A DNA stretch of 64,000 nucleotides from Ferruginibacter sp. (lineage in GTDB: Bacteria > Bacteroidota > Bacteroidia > Chitinophagales > Chitinophagaceae): positions 62,001 through 126,000 of the forward strand of contig JACMLJ010000039.1 in the NCBI GenBank assembly GCA_014379625.1, read 5' to 3'. Shown piece after piece: positions 35,186-43,437 of this stretch (position 1 is its first letter; the number at the start of each line of letters is the position of its first letter). The position numbers and the translations under genes are program-made. Under the pieces are notes generated by a model. It made no database searches. It saw only the letters and a list, made by a program, of their open reading frames with translations, and had not been told where the DNA came from.

Positions 35186-36163
35186 ATGAATTCATATTTA
35201 AAGCAGGTTATCAGCCGGCGAAACAATAAGCATTCCCGCCAGCACACTGATGAAACCAAAACATACTCTCCCTATGAATCAGCTAAAAAATTCCGGCAGT
35301 TAAAGATATGGGTAAGGCGCCTGGTAGCTGACTTTTTTTTAATTGTATTAGGCGTATTATCTGCAGGATTCGGACTGAAAGGGTTTTTACTGCCCAATAA
35401 TTTTATTGACGGCGGGGCCGTGGGTATTTCCTTATTGCTTTCAAAATTATCAGGCATATCATTCTCTGTTCTTTTAGTAGCTGTAAACATCCCGTTTATT
35501 GTACTTGGCTATTGGTCAATTAGTAAAGAATTTGCTTTGAAGACTGCCCTCGCAATACTATCGCTCGCCATTGTAGTAGCATTGGTACCTTATCCTCACA
35601 TAACCGCCGATAAATCGCTGGTAGCTGTTTTTGGAGGTTTTTTTATTGGGGGCGGGATAGGCCTCGCAGTAAGGGGCGGCGGGGTTATCGATGGAACCGA
35701 GGTGCTGGCTATTAATATAAACAGGAAACTTGGGATAACCATTGGCGATATCATCCTGATCCTTAATATCATCATCTTTTATTTTGCCGCCTGGTTACTC
35801 TCTACAGAAACTGCGCTATACGCGATCCTTACCTATCTCACCGCTTCAAAAACGGTGGATTTTTTTATTGAAGGTATTGAAGAATACACGGGAGTAACCA
35901 TTATTTCGATCAAATACGATGAGATAAGAGATATGATCACAGAAAAAATGGGACGTGGCTTAACGATCTACAAAGGAGAAAGAGGTTTTGGAAAAAGCGG
36001 GCATAGAACTATTGAAATAAAAATCATCTATACCGTATTAACGAGGCTTGAAGTAAGTAAATTAAAAACCGAAATTGAAAAAATTGATCCGGAAGCTTTT
36101 GTAGTTATGAATAGTATAAAAGATACCAGGGGCGGCATGATTAAAAAGAGACGATTAAAATAA
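35186..36163 (+). CDS. YitT family membrane protein (DUF161 + DUF2179)
   Basis: The ATG at 35186 (MNSYLKQVISRR) gives 325 residues and is preferred over a frame extension of 13 residues. A charged N-terminus of about 45 residues precedes five to six membrane segments (about 48-225), which include repeated GGG/GG motifs (GGFFIGGGIGLAVRGGGVIDG). A soluble DUF2179 domain occupies about 235-320 (TIYKGERGFGKSGHRTIEIKIIYTVLTRLE). The biochemical role of the family is unknown; a transporter function is often assumed. It is single and not obviously linked to the uronate genes beyond it. Confidence 0.85.
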   Translation: MNSYLKQVISRRNNKHSRQHTDETKTYSPYESAKKFRQLKIWVRRLVADFFLIVLGVLSAGFGLKGFLLPNNFIDGGAVGISLLLSKLSGISFSVLLVAVNIPFIVLGYWSISKEFALKTALAILSLAIVVALVPYPHITADKSLVAVFGGFFIGGGIGLAVRGGGVIDGTEVLAININRKLGITIGDIILILNIIIFYFAAWLLSTETALYAILTYLTASKTVDFFIEGIEEYTGVTIISIKYDEIRDMITEKMGRGLTIYKGERGFGKSGHRTIEIKIIYTVLTRLEVSKLKTEIEKIDPEAFVVMNSIKDTRGGMIKKRRLK

Positions 36164-36285
36164 AGCTACTTTTATGCGCCGCAGCACAGAAAATTATCTC
36201 ACTACTAATGTTTGCCTGTTTTTTTAAGGATGAGCCAACATATCTCCAAATATTCAAAAAATTATTGTTGATTGTTGAAACTATT

Positions 36286-36313
36286 CGAAGACCTCCCCTT
36301 CAGGGGCCGGGGG
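36286..36313. repeat. GACCTCCCCTTCAGGGGCC-type repeat fragment abutting the exuT stop
   Basis: A short GC-rich inverted sequence (CCCCTTCAGGGG core) ends at the base before the stop codon of the MFS transporter (36316-36314). Degenerate relatives begin at about 22991 and 59522. Confidence 0.5.
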
Positions 36314-37687
36314 CTAAAGATCGGTAATTGGTTTATATTTCGGAACCAGCAATTTCATAACAGACCAGGCAATAAGGTAGGAAACCGCGCATATTGCAAA
36401 CATAATAGTGTAACCGGTTTGAATATGCCCCAGCGCCTTGTAATGATCAAATAAACCACCTCCCAGTTTCGACATAAACACACCTCCAAACCCACCTGCC
36501 ATTCCCCCGATACCAATTACAGAACCGACCGATTTTTTAGGAAACATATCTGAAACGGTAGTAAAAATATTGGCAGACCATGCCTGGTGAGCTGAAGCCC
36601 CAATACCTATCAGGAGAACAGGTATCCAGAAAGTAATACCGCCCAATGGCTGTGCTGCCAGCACTACCAATGGAAAAAGTGCAATCACCAGCATTGCTTT
36701 CATCCGGCCATCATAAGGCGTATACCCCTTTTTTATAAAATACATGGGGAACCATCCCCCGCCGATACTACCCACCATTGTCATGCTATACAGAACGGCT
36801 AAGGGCAATGTAATTTCAAGACCTTTCATCCCGTATTGCGCGTCTAAATATTTAGGGAGCCAAAACAGGAAAAACCACCAGACACCATCCGTCATAAATT
36901 TACCGAATGCAAAGGCCCATGTTTGTTTATATCCTAAAAGCCGGGTCCACGAAACCTTCTCCTTCTTTGCTATGTCTTCATTGCCGGTTACTGTTTCATT
37001 TTCGGTATCGCTGTTGATATATTCCAATTCCCGGCTCGATAATCTTTTTTGCTTCTCCGGTTTATCGTACAACCAGCGCCAGAAAAACACCCATAGAAAG
37101 CCGATAGCGCCAATCAATATAAAGGCTGTTTCCCATCCCCAGTGACCCGCAATCCATGGCACCGTAAGTGGTGCCAGGATAGCCCCAACATTGGAACCTG
37201 AATTAAATATACCCGTAGCAAAGGATCGCTCTTTTTTAGGAAAATAATCCGCCGTAGCTTTTATAGCGGCCGGAAAATTTCCCGCTTCGCCAATGGCAAG
37301 CACGGCCCTTGAAATCATAAAACCAACAATGGAAACAGGCACGGCAGCCAAACCTACTAACGCCAGCACGCTTACAAAAGCCTCCCCGATATAAATCGCA
37401 TACGCATGCATCACCGCGCCGATGGACCAGATAATAATAGCCCAGGTATAACCGGATTTGGTGCCCAGTTTATCAATTATCCGCCCGGCAAACAGCATGG
37501 ATATTGCGTATACAAACTGGAACACCGCTGTTATGTTGGCATAATCAGTGTTGGTCCAGCCAAACCTTACGGATAGATCCGGAGCCAGCAAACTTAACAC
37601 CTGGCGATCTAAATAATTAACCGTAGTAGCAAAAAAAAGGAGTGAACAGATCGTCCACCGGTATTTCCCGATTGTAGTTTGATTCAT
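36314..37687 (-). CDS. exuT: MFS hexuronate transporter, ExuT-like (ACS family)
   Basis: A 457-residue inner-membrane permease with about twelve transmembrane segments and a central hydrophilic loop (about 205-240). The anion:cation symporter signature stretches are present: FFATTVNYLDRQVLSLLAPDL near the N-terminus and SRAVLAIGEAGNFPAAIKATADYFPKKERSFATGIFNSGSNVGA at about 124-167. It is 15 bases downstream of eda on the same strand and faces kdgK, so galacturonate/glucuronate uptake is the likely function. The substrate within the ACS family is inferred from context. Confidence 0.9.
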   Translation of the reverse strand: MNQTTIGKYRWTICSLLFFATTVNYLDRQVLSLLAPDLSVRFGWTNTDYANITAVFQFVYAISMLFAGRIIDKLGTKSGYTWAIIIWSIGAVMHAYAIYIGEAFVSVLALVGLAAVPVSIVGFMISRAVLAIGEAGNFPAAIKATADYFPKKERSFATGIFNSGSNVGAILAPLTVPWIAGHWGWETAFILIGAIGFLWVFFWRWLYDKPEKQKRLSSRELEYINSDTENETVTGNEDIAKKEKVSWTRLLGYKQTWAFAFGKFMTDGVWWFFLFWLPKYLDAQYGMKGLEITLPLAVLYSMTMVGSIGGGWFPMYFIKKGYTPYDGRMKAMLVIALFPLVVLAAQPLGGITFWIPVLLIGIGASAHQAWSANIFTTVSDMFPKKSVGSVIGIGGMAGGFGGVFMSKLGGGLFDHYKALGHIQTGYTIMFAICAVSYLIAWSVMKLLVPKYKPITDL

Positions 37688-37702
37688 ATTGCAACAATTA
37701 AT

Positions 37703-38362
37703 TTATTTTTTACAATCGCTGATGATAGCCAATACATTTTTTGTGGCGGTAATCAGTTCATCGTATTGCTTATTATCCATAATTGATTTGGTAACCAGCT
37801 TACTGCCCATCCCCACCGCACATACACCGGATTTAAACCAGCCTTCAATATTTTCCTTTGTCGTGTCTACGCCACCGGTAGGCATAAATAATAAATTAGG
37901 AAACAAGTCTTTAATCGCCTGCATAAACGCCATCCCGATAATATTTCCCGGAAATAATTTTATCATTTTAGCGCCCAGGTTTTCTGCCGCGATCACTTCA
38001 CTTGGAGTCATACAACCCGGCACCCATAGCATATCATTCGCATCGGCCACTTTTGCAACACTTTCTACCAGGCCCGGACAAATAATATAGTCACATCCGG
38101 CATCAATAAATGTTTGAGCCATCTCGCCATTCTTAATGGTGCCAATTCCAAGATACATATCCTTTAGTTCATTATCACAAACCGCCCGCATCGCTTTAAA
38201 GTTTGCCAGGGCGGCTTCTCCCCTATTGGTATATTCCACTGTACGAATACCCGCTGTGTACAATGCTTTTAAGAGATCAATACTAACCTGTGTGTCTTTG
38301 TAAAAATAGAGGGGTAATATTCCCTGCTGAGGTATCAGCGCCAATAGCGTTTCTTTTTTCAT
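37703..38362 (-). CDS. eda: KDPG/KHG aldolase
   Basis: Predicted 2-keto-3-deoxy-6-phosphogluconate aldolase (pyruvate + glyceraldehyde-3-phosphate), 219 residues from the ATG at 38362. An in-frame ATG at 38389 would add nine residues. A TIM-barrel class I aldolase: Glu43 and Arg47 in VEYTNRGEA, and the Schiff-base Lys135 in AKMIKLFPGN. GTIKNGE and PTGGVDTTKENI are family stretches. It completes uronate catabolism with kdgK on the other strand and exuT downstream. The 5' region shared with kdgK contains nested inverted repeats that may be the operator. Confidence 0.93.
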   Translation of the reverse strand: MKKETLLALIPQQGILPLYFYKDTQVSIDLLKALYTAGIRTVEYTNRGEAALANFKAMRAVCDNELKDMYLGIGTIKNGEMAQTFIDAGCDYIICPGLVESVAKVADANDMLWVPGCMTPSEVIAAENLGAKMIKLFPGNIIGMAFMQAIKDLFPNLLFMPTGGVDTTKENIEGWFKSGVCAVGMGSKLVTKSIMDNKQYDELITATKNVLAIISDCKK

Positions 38363-38389
38363 ATGAACATTTATTTTTTCGTTGGGCAA

Positions 38390-38700
38390 TGTTATTTTAA
38401 ATTAGCCACAATCAATTTTTTATTTACGGAATCGATTGCGTAATAATATTCGACTAAATTACCGATTTATACTTGCTTATTTGCAAATTAATAAGCACCT
38501 TTGAAATTATTAATAAATCGAAGAAGCTGGCTTCAAATGAATTTCCGGATTCCTTGCACCGCTAACTTGTCGCGGTGGCGACACTTGTCAACATACGACG
38601 CTCGTATTGGTTGGTTCAGCCCAATGCGGGATGGGAAACGATAATTTCATTTTACAGGCTAATTTTTATCACCATTATCCAAATTTAAATAATTGATTGC
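38390..38700. other. Divergent eda/kdgK promoter region with multiple inverted repeats
   Basis: No gene fits here. Besides the nested operator-like repeats at 38463-38520, a GC-richer stretch at 38557-38607 contains three small hairpins (CACCGC/GCGGTG, TGTCGC/GCGACA sharing bases with it, and ATACGA/TCGTAT). Its composition differs from the AT-rich flanks and it may be a degenerate repetitive element. Confidence 0.5.
38463..38520. promoter_or_regulatory. Nested inverted repeats between eda and kdgK (candidate operator)
   Basis: Outer arms CGATTTAT (38463-38470) and ATAAATCG (38513-38520) are exact complements. Inner arms TGCTTATT (38474-38481) and AATAAGCA (38490-38497), with an 8-base spacer, are exact complements too. 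The site lies between the two divergent uronate genes, as expected for a common regulator. The regulator gene is not in this window. Confidence 0.5.
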
Positions 38701-39726
38701 ATGTCTAAAAAAGTTGTTACCCTCGGCGAAATTATGTTGCGTTTATCCACCCCGGATTTTAAACGCTTTGTACAATCTGATTCATTCGATATTACCTATG
38801 GTGGCGGCGAAGCCAATGTGGCGGCGGCTTTGTGCAACTACGGATTAAACGGCACTTTTGTTACCAAAGTACCTAACAACCCTATTGGCCAGTCTGCCAT
38901 CAATCACTTACGCCGCTATGGCGTGGATACACAATTTATTGCAAGGGGCGGCGACAGGCTGGGTATTTATTTCCTGGAAACCGGTGCTTCCATGCGGGCA
39001 TCACAAGTAGTATATGACCGTGCAGGCGCTTCCATTGCTGAGGTGGATGCAAGTGAGTTTGACTTTGATAAGATATTGGATGGGGCTGACTGGTTTCACA
39101 CAACGGGTATTACGCCCGCATTAAGCGATAAAGCCGCGGCGTTAACCGAAGCGGCGCTGAAAGCGGCCAAAGCAAAAGGTATCACCACCAGTATCGATCT
39201 AAATTTCCGTAAAAAATTATGGAGCAAAGAAAAAGCCCGTGAGGTAATGAGCAGGCTTTGCCAGTACGTGGATGTATGTATCGGCAATGAAGAAGACGCG
39301 GATACTACGCTTGGTTTTAAAGCGAAGGATACCGATGTTACCAAAGGCGAACTTAACTTGGATGGTTTTAAAGATGTGTTCAAACAAATGAAGGATAAAT
39401 TCGGTTTTAAATTCATTGCATCTTCGTTACGTGAAAGCCATAGCGCCAGTGATAACGGATGGAGTGCACTGGTGTACGACGGTAATGAATTTTATCATAC
39501 CAAACAATACAATGTGCGCATCGTAGATCGTGTAGGCAGTGGCGATAGTTTTGCAAGCGGGCTCATTTATGGTCTCGTAACCGGCATGGCGATGCCTGAT
39601 GCCGCCGAGTTTGGAGTTGCAGCATCCGCATTAAAACATACGATCCCCGGCGATCTTAATCATGCTACGCTTAGTGAAGTAAAGGAACTGGTGAAAGGTG
39701 ATGGCAGTGGCAGGGTACAAAGATAA
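38701..39726 (+). CDS. kdgK: 2-keto-3-deoxygluconate kinase (PfkB family)
   Basis: A 341-residue sugar kinase of the ribokinase/PfkB family. N-terminal TLGEIMLRLS and GGGEANVAAALCNYG (about 30-45) form the sugar-binding part. The C-terminal signature DRVGSGDSFASGLIYGL (about 277-293) carries the catalytic Asp and the anion-hole glycines. Phosphorylation of KDG to KDPG feeds the aldolase encoded divergently. About 80% of the 3' flank is repeat sequence, so the gene ends directly against a tandem array. The assignment to KDG rather than another sugar rests on eda and exuT next door. Confidence 0.9.
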   Translation: MSKKVVTLGEIMLRLSTPDFKRFVQSDSFDITYGGGEANVAAALCNYGLNGTFVTKVPNNPIGQSAINHLRRYGVDTQFIARGGDRLGIYFLETGASMRASQVVYDRAGASIAEVDASEFDFDKILDGADWFHTTGITPALSDKAAALTEAALKAAKAKGITTSIDLNFRKKLWSKEKAREVMSRLCQYVDVCIGNEEDADTTLGFKAKDTDVTKGELNLDGFKDVFKQMKDKFGFKFIASSLRESHSASDNGWSALVYDGNEFYHTKQYNVRIVDRVGSGDSFASGLIYGLVTGMAMPDAAEFGVAASALKHTIPGDLNHATLSEVKELVKGDGSGRVQR

Positions 39727-39729
39727 GAT

Positions 39730-39857
39730 CGACCTGAGTGAAGTTGTTCCCTGTCCCAAGCAACTTCGTCCCCTGTCCTGGGCGAAGTCATCCCCTGTCC
39801 TGAGCGAAGTCGTCCCCTGTCCTGAGCGAAGTCGTCCCCTGTCCTGAGCGAAGTCGA
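39730..39857. repeat. Tandem array of a 22-bp unit (CCCTGTCCTGAGCGAAGTCGT type)
   Basis: Four near-identical 22-bp units run in register at 39767-39788, 39789-39810, 39811-39832 and 39833-39854, preceded by a degenerate unit (39745-39766) and a partial one. The unit contains GAGCGAAGTCG, the core of a repeat dispersed in many bacterial genomes. Confidence 0.85.
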
Positions 39858-39871
39858 AGGATATTAAGCCA

Positions 39872-40014
39872 GTTTCGAGCGAAGTCGAGAAACGAGCGAA
39901 GTCGAGAAACGAGCGAAGTCGAGAAACGAGCGAAGTCGAGAAACGAGCGAAGTCGAGAAACGAGCGAAGTCGAGAAACGGGCGAAGTCGGGAAACGGGCG
40001 AAGTCGGGAAATAT
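39872..40014. repeat. Tandem array of a 17-bp unit (CGAGAAACGAGCGAAGT)
   Basis: Seven complete 17-bp units run from 39886 to 40004, flanked by partial units. The first five are identical; the last two carry A-to-G changes (CGGG forms). Each unit ends in GAGCGAAGT, the same core as in the preceding 22-bp array. A short imperfect palindrome (GTTTCGA...TCGAGAAAC) spans the left edge of the array (39872-39893). Confidence 0.88.
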
Positions 40015-40173
40015 CAAAAGTATTATCAGATATTGCCGTGCAAGATACAACAAGATAAAAAGAACCATAGTGATGACAGGGATTTCAATGCCGATAATAC
40101 AATACATTGGCATTCGCTTAGCGGTGCCTGCAATTAGTACTTAAATATTTATTCCAAAACACAATCCATTTTT

Positions 40174-40626
40174 ATGATCATCGATTCGCTTGACAATGCA
40201 CACAAATATTTTACTGTTAATTCGTATTTTGAAGAAGCCTTTGCATATATCAGCAGTGTAGACCTGGCAGGTATTGAACCAGGTAAATATGAAATTGACG
40301 GGGATAACCTGAGGGCTATTTTCTCTGACAAAACGGGGATGTCTGCCGCGGAATCCATCCTTAAATTTGAATGTCATGATAAGCATATCGACATCCAGCT
40401 TTGCATCCGGGGTAAAGAAACTATCGGGTGGAAACCAAGGGGAAGCTGCCTGGCACAAAAAGGGGAATATAACCCTGAGAAAGATGTATTGTTTTACAAC
40501 GATGCTCCCGATACCTATTTTGGATTAACGGACGGACAGTTTGCTATCTTTTTTCCTGAAGACGTGCACGCACCGATGATTGGTGAGGAGGAAATAAAGA
40601 AACTGGTCATTAAAGTAAAAATATAA
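40174..40626 (+). CDS. YhcH/YjgK/YiaL (EbgC-like) family protein
   Basis: A 150-residue cupin-like protein of the DUF386 family. Recognisable stretches are KFECHDKHIDIQLCIRGKETIGW (about 67-89, with the metal-binding His-His-Asp pattern) and the C-terminal FAIFFPEDVHAPMIG. Members are encoded with uronate, sialic acid or beta-galactoside genes and are thought to act on an anomeric or open-chain sugar intermediate. The gene lies downstream of kdgK in the same direction across the repeat arrays. A link to uronate metabolism is plausible. Confidence 0.88.
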   Translation: MIIDSLDNAHKYFTVNSYFEEAFAYISSVDLAGIEPGKYEIDGDNLRAIFSDKTGMSAAESILKFECHDKHIDIQLCIRGKETIGWKPRGSCLAQKGEYNPEKDVLFYNDAPDTYFGLTDGQFAIFFPEDVHAPMIGEEEIKKLVIKVKI

Positions 40627-40766
40627 TGCCCTTGCTCACTATCTGAATTGAGGCCACTGATTCGGACCGGATTTATTCGGCGGATTAAAGGGGGTCGGCA
40701 GCTACCCAATGAGCCTGGTCACTTAAACACTTTCATAAACCAGCCCTGCCAACTCCTGTGAGTGGT

Positions 40767-41087
40767 TTAGTCGGGATCAAGGGCAGGATGTGTAACAAAC
40801 TTCGCAGTTTTTTCATCACCCGTGATATCACCCCTACTCCTTATTTGCACCTGGATATTGGATATCCATTCGGCGCATCCTTTTTGCAGCAGGTATTCAT
40901 TTACATCATTGATCACCTTCATTACATCCGCATAATTTCCTTCTAGAGTAGTGGAGAACGCCCCTACCTCGTATTTTACAGTAGATTGTTGTATGATGGT
41001 AATTGCTTCGTCTACCCATTCGTATGGATGCCTGTCCTGTACGATGGGAATAATTTGTAAAGACGCGTTTACGATATAGTTGTGCAT
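40767..41087 (-). CDS. MTH1187-family thiamine-binding-like protein
   Basis: A 106-residue cytoplasmic protein of the PF01910 family (YkoF/MTH1187 type). Strand-helix patterns NASLQIIPIV and VGAFSTTLEGNYADVMKVIND match the ferredoxin-like fold. The family binds thiamine or related molecules in some members. It is the last gene of the aromatic operon, 10 bases after aroC, with no evident functional relation to it. Confidence 0.8.
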   Translation of the reverse strand: MHNYIVNASLQIIPIVQDRHPYEWVDEAITIIQQSTVKYEVGAFSTTLEGNYADVMKVINDVNEYLLQKGCAEWISNIQVQIRSRGDITGDEKTAKFVTHPALDPD

Positions 41088-41097
41088 TTTGTTATTA

Positions 41098-42090
41098 TCA
41101 ATTTATTATGCGGGGGATCCTTTGTTCTAACATCATCAGGTCGGCGACAACAAAAGCGGTAACTGCTTCCAAAACAACCGGAACCCTCAGCGCTATACAA
41201 AGATCATGTCTTCCTTTAACGGAGAAATCTTCTACCAGGCCTGTTTCCACATTGATGGTTTGCTGTACTTTAGGAGTAGAAGAGGTAGGCTTGATAGCAA
41301 TCCGGAAAACAAGTTCGTTACTATTGGTAATGCCGCCTACAATGCCACCGGCATGATTGGTAGTGGTTTTACCTTCGAGGTTTTCTATTGCATCATTGTG
41401 TTCGCTGCCAAACATCCTTGCTGCGGCAAAACCGGTACCAAATTCGATACCGCGTACTGCGGGTATGGCAAATACCGCATGACTGATAACGGATTCAGCG
41501 GAATCAAAAAATGGTTCGCCAAGTCCAATAGGCAACCCTGTCACCCTGCATTCAACAATACCACCAATCGTATCTTTTGCATCGATCGCTTTTTGCAAAC
41601 CTTTTTCCTGGTCAGTTTCTCCTCCTATTTCAAGTATAGTTGCTGCTACCTTAATATTGTTCAGTAACTTTTTGGCAATCACCCCGGCTGCTACCAGGCA
41701 AACAGTTAATCTTCCGCTGAAATGCCCGCCCCCCCTGTAATCTTCAAAGCCACCAAACTTTTTGGATGCAACAAAATCTGCATGACCCGGCCTTGGCACT
41801 GCCCGTTGCTTTTCATAATCGCCGCTACGGGTATTGGTATTATCAAATAAAACAACAATGGGCGCCCCGGTAGTTTTACCGTTAAATACACCATTCATTA
41901 TCCTGGGCAGATCGGCTTCTTTACGGGGAGTGGTTCCTTTCGCGCCGGCTTTTCGTCTATCGATGTCCGTTGTAAAGTCATCAACCGATAGGTGCAACCC
42001 TGCCGGACAACCATCAATACTGATACCCACACATTCTCCATGTGATTCACCAGATATGCTTACCCGAAAAATGCGGCCAAAACTATTCAT
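41098..42090 (-). CDS. aroC: Chorismate synthase
   Basis: Last step of the shikimate pathway: EPSP to chorismate, with reduced FMN. 330 residues, slightly shorter than the usual 350-390. The signatures are RVSISGESHGECVG (about 8-21), RPGHADF and SRIPAVRG-like IPAVRGIEFGTGF. The central motif reads DYRGGGHFSGRLT instead of the commoner RGGGRSSARET, a variant also present in other bacterial lineages as far as I recall. All other conserved segments are present, including GGITNSNELVFRIAIKPTSS. Part of the aro operon, 53 bases after aroA. Confidence 0.95.
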   Translation of the reverse strand: MNSFGRIFRVSISGESHGECVGISIDGCPAGLHLSVDDFTTDIDRRKAGAKGTTPRKEADLPRIMNGVFNGKTTGAPIVVLFDNTNTRSGDYEKQRAVPRPGHADFVASKKFGGFEDYRGGGHFSGRLTVCLVAAGVIAKKLLNNIKVAATILEIGGETDQEKGLQKAIDAKDTIGGIVECRVTGLPIGLGEPFFDSAESVISHAVFAIPAVRGIEFGTGFAAARMFGSEHNDAIENLEGKTTTNHAGGIVGGITNSNELVFRIAIKPTSSTPKVQQTINVETGLVEDFSVKGRHDLCIALRVPVVLEAVTAFVVADLMMLEQRIPRIIN

Positions 42091-42143
42091 AATGTACTCC
42101 CATCCCCAAAGGGTTTTTTAGTTGATGTAATTAAAGATACTTT

Positions 42144-43436
42144 CTATGTTTCTAATGGCTGATTCCGTTGTAAACTGATCATTGCTCCAGCCTTTTCCAG
42201 GTGAGCATAAAAATCGGGATAGGATTTGTTGATGGCCTCCGCATCTTCAATAAACACATCCCCATCCGCCTTTAACGCAGCTACGGCGCAGGCCATCGCA
42301 ATACGATGATCATGGTGCGAGTGAACCCTTGCAGCATTCAGCCCGTTGCCTCCTTTCACCAGCATCAAATCATCCTGTAATGATATTTCAATGCCCATTT
42401 TACCAAACTCCTGTTGTAAAGTTAAGCCACGGTTACTTTCTTTATGCGCCAGGCGGCTTACCCCCTCAATCACGGTTATTCCTTCGCAATATGCCGCCAA
42501 TGCTACTAATGGAGGAAAGAGGTCCGGGCAATCTGTCGCATCAAAATGAAATGCCTTTAACTTACCGGGGCCAACCACGATTTGCTTTTCTTCAATCGAT
42601 ATTACAGCCTCACACATCGTTAATGCATGTAAGATAGCCTTATCCGCCTGGGTGGAAAAAACATCCAGCCCTTTTATTGTAATTTCACCTGCAATGGCGC
42701 CTGCCACTAATAAAAAGGAAGCTCCGCTCCAGTCGCCTTCTACCTCATAGTTGATTGGTTGACTGGTTAATTGTGTTGCCGGATGAATTTCGAAAGTTTT
42801 ATAATCATGGTTAACCACAGCATAACCAAAATGCTTCATCACCTGGAGGGTAAGGTCGATATAGGGTTTACTTTTTAAATTGGTAACTGTAATGGTAACC
42901 CGCTGCGTGGCAGCCTTACCGTAAGCCATCAATAAACCGGTTAAAAACTGCGAACTGAGTGATCCGTCAATCGCTATATCTGTGGGTTGAAGGGGACCCT
43001 TTATTTTTATAGGAAGTTTGCCCTTATTTGATTCAACTTTAATTCCAAGCTTTGGAAATATATCATCGAAAAAATCCATTGGCCGAATTAGCAAACTGCC
43101 TGATCCATTTATTATGATTTCTTCCGTGCTCAATGCGGCAATAGGCGCAAACATCCTGATACCCAGGCCACTTTCGCCACAATTCATTTCACCTGTTACC
43201 GGGTTTATTCCCTTGCTGACAATGGTTAACCGGTTATTTATGTTTTCCGTGGTGGTTGCTCCTAAATTTCCAATTACATCTAAAGCGGCGAGGTCATCAT
43301 TACTCTTTCCGGGGTTAACAATAATTGTTTCGCCCTCATTTAGCAGTGCGGCAGCACATGCCCGCTGCATAGCACTTTTGGAAGCAGACGCATTGATTAC
43401 ACCTGAAATTTTCGCCGGGCTTATTTTTACTATCAA
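42144..43436 (-). CDS. aroA: 3-phosphoshikimate 1-carboxyvinyltransferase (EPSP synthase)
   Basis: A 430-residue enzyme, normal length, that joins shikimate-3-phosphate with PEP. The N-terminal NASASKSAMQRACAAAL (phosphate-binding lysine and arginine) and CGESGLGIRMFAPIAAL (GESGLxxR) segments, the SSQFLTGLLMAYG loop and the C-terminal HKESNRGL and HDHRIAMACAVAAL segments identify it. It begins one base after aroB ends, so translation is likely coupled. Confidence 0.95.
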   Translation of the reverse strand: MIVKISPAKISGVINASASKSAMQRACAAALLNEGETIIVNPGKSNDDLAALDVIGNLGATTTENINNRLTIVSKGINPVTGEMNCGESGLGIRMFAPIAALSTEEIIINGSGSLLIRPMDFFDDIFPKLGIKVESNKGKLPIKIKGPLQPTDIAIDGSLSSQFLTGLLMAYGKAATQRVTITVTNLKSKPYIDLTLQVMKHFGYAVVNHDYKTFEIHPATQLTSQPINYEVEGDWSGASFLLVAGAIAGEITIKGLDVFSTQADKAILHALTMCEAVISIEEKQIVVGPGKLKAFHFDATDCPDLFPPLVALAAYCEGITVIEGVSRLAHKESNRGLTLQQEFGKMGIEISLQDDLMLVKGGNGLNAARVHSHHDHRIAMACAVAALKADGDVFIEDAEAINKSYPDFYAHLEKAGAMISLQRNQPLET

Positions 43437-43437
43437 C

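Larger units (their letters stand above)
39727..40173. other. Repeat-filled intergenic region between kdgK and yhcH
   Basis: Almost 450 bases without a gene. About 39730-40010 is occupied by two adjacent tandem arrays described separately. The remaining 160 bases before the YhcH gene are AT-rich and presumably contain its promoter. A 160-codon frame on the minus strand is only a translation of the repeats. Confidence 0.7.

Noticed and set aside
39767..40004. Possible CRISPR array
   Set aside because: The units are directly contiguous with no unique spacers, and no cas genes are in the window.
39631..40113. 160-codon minus-strand frame with repeated FARFSTS-type peptides
   Set aside because: It is only a translation of the tandem DNA repeats and runs into kdgK. 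No start region or family is evident.
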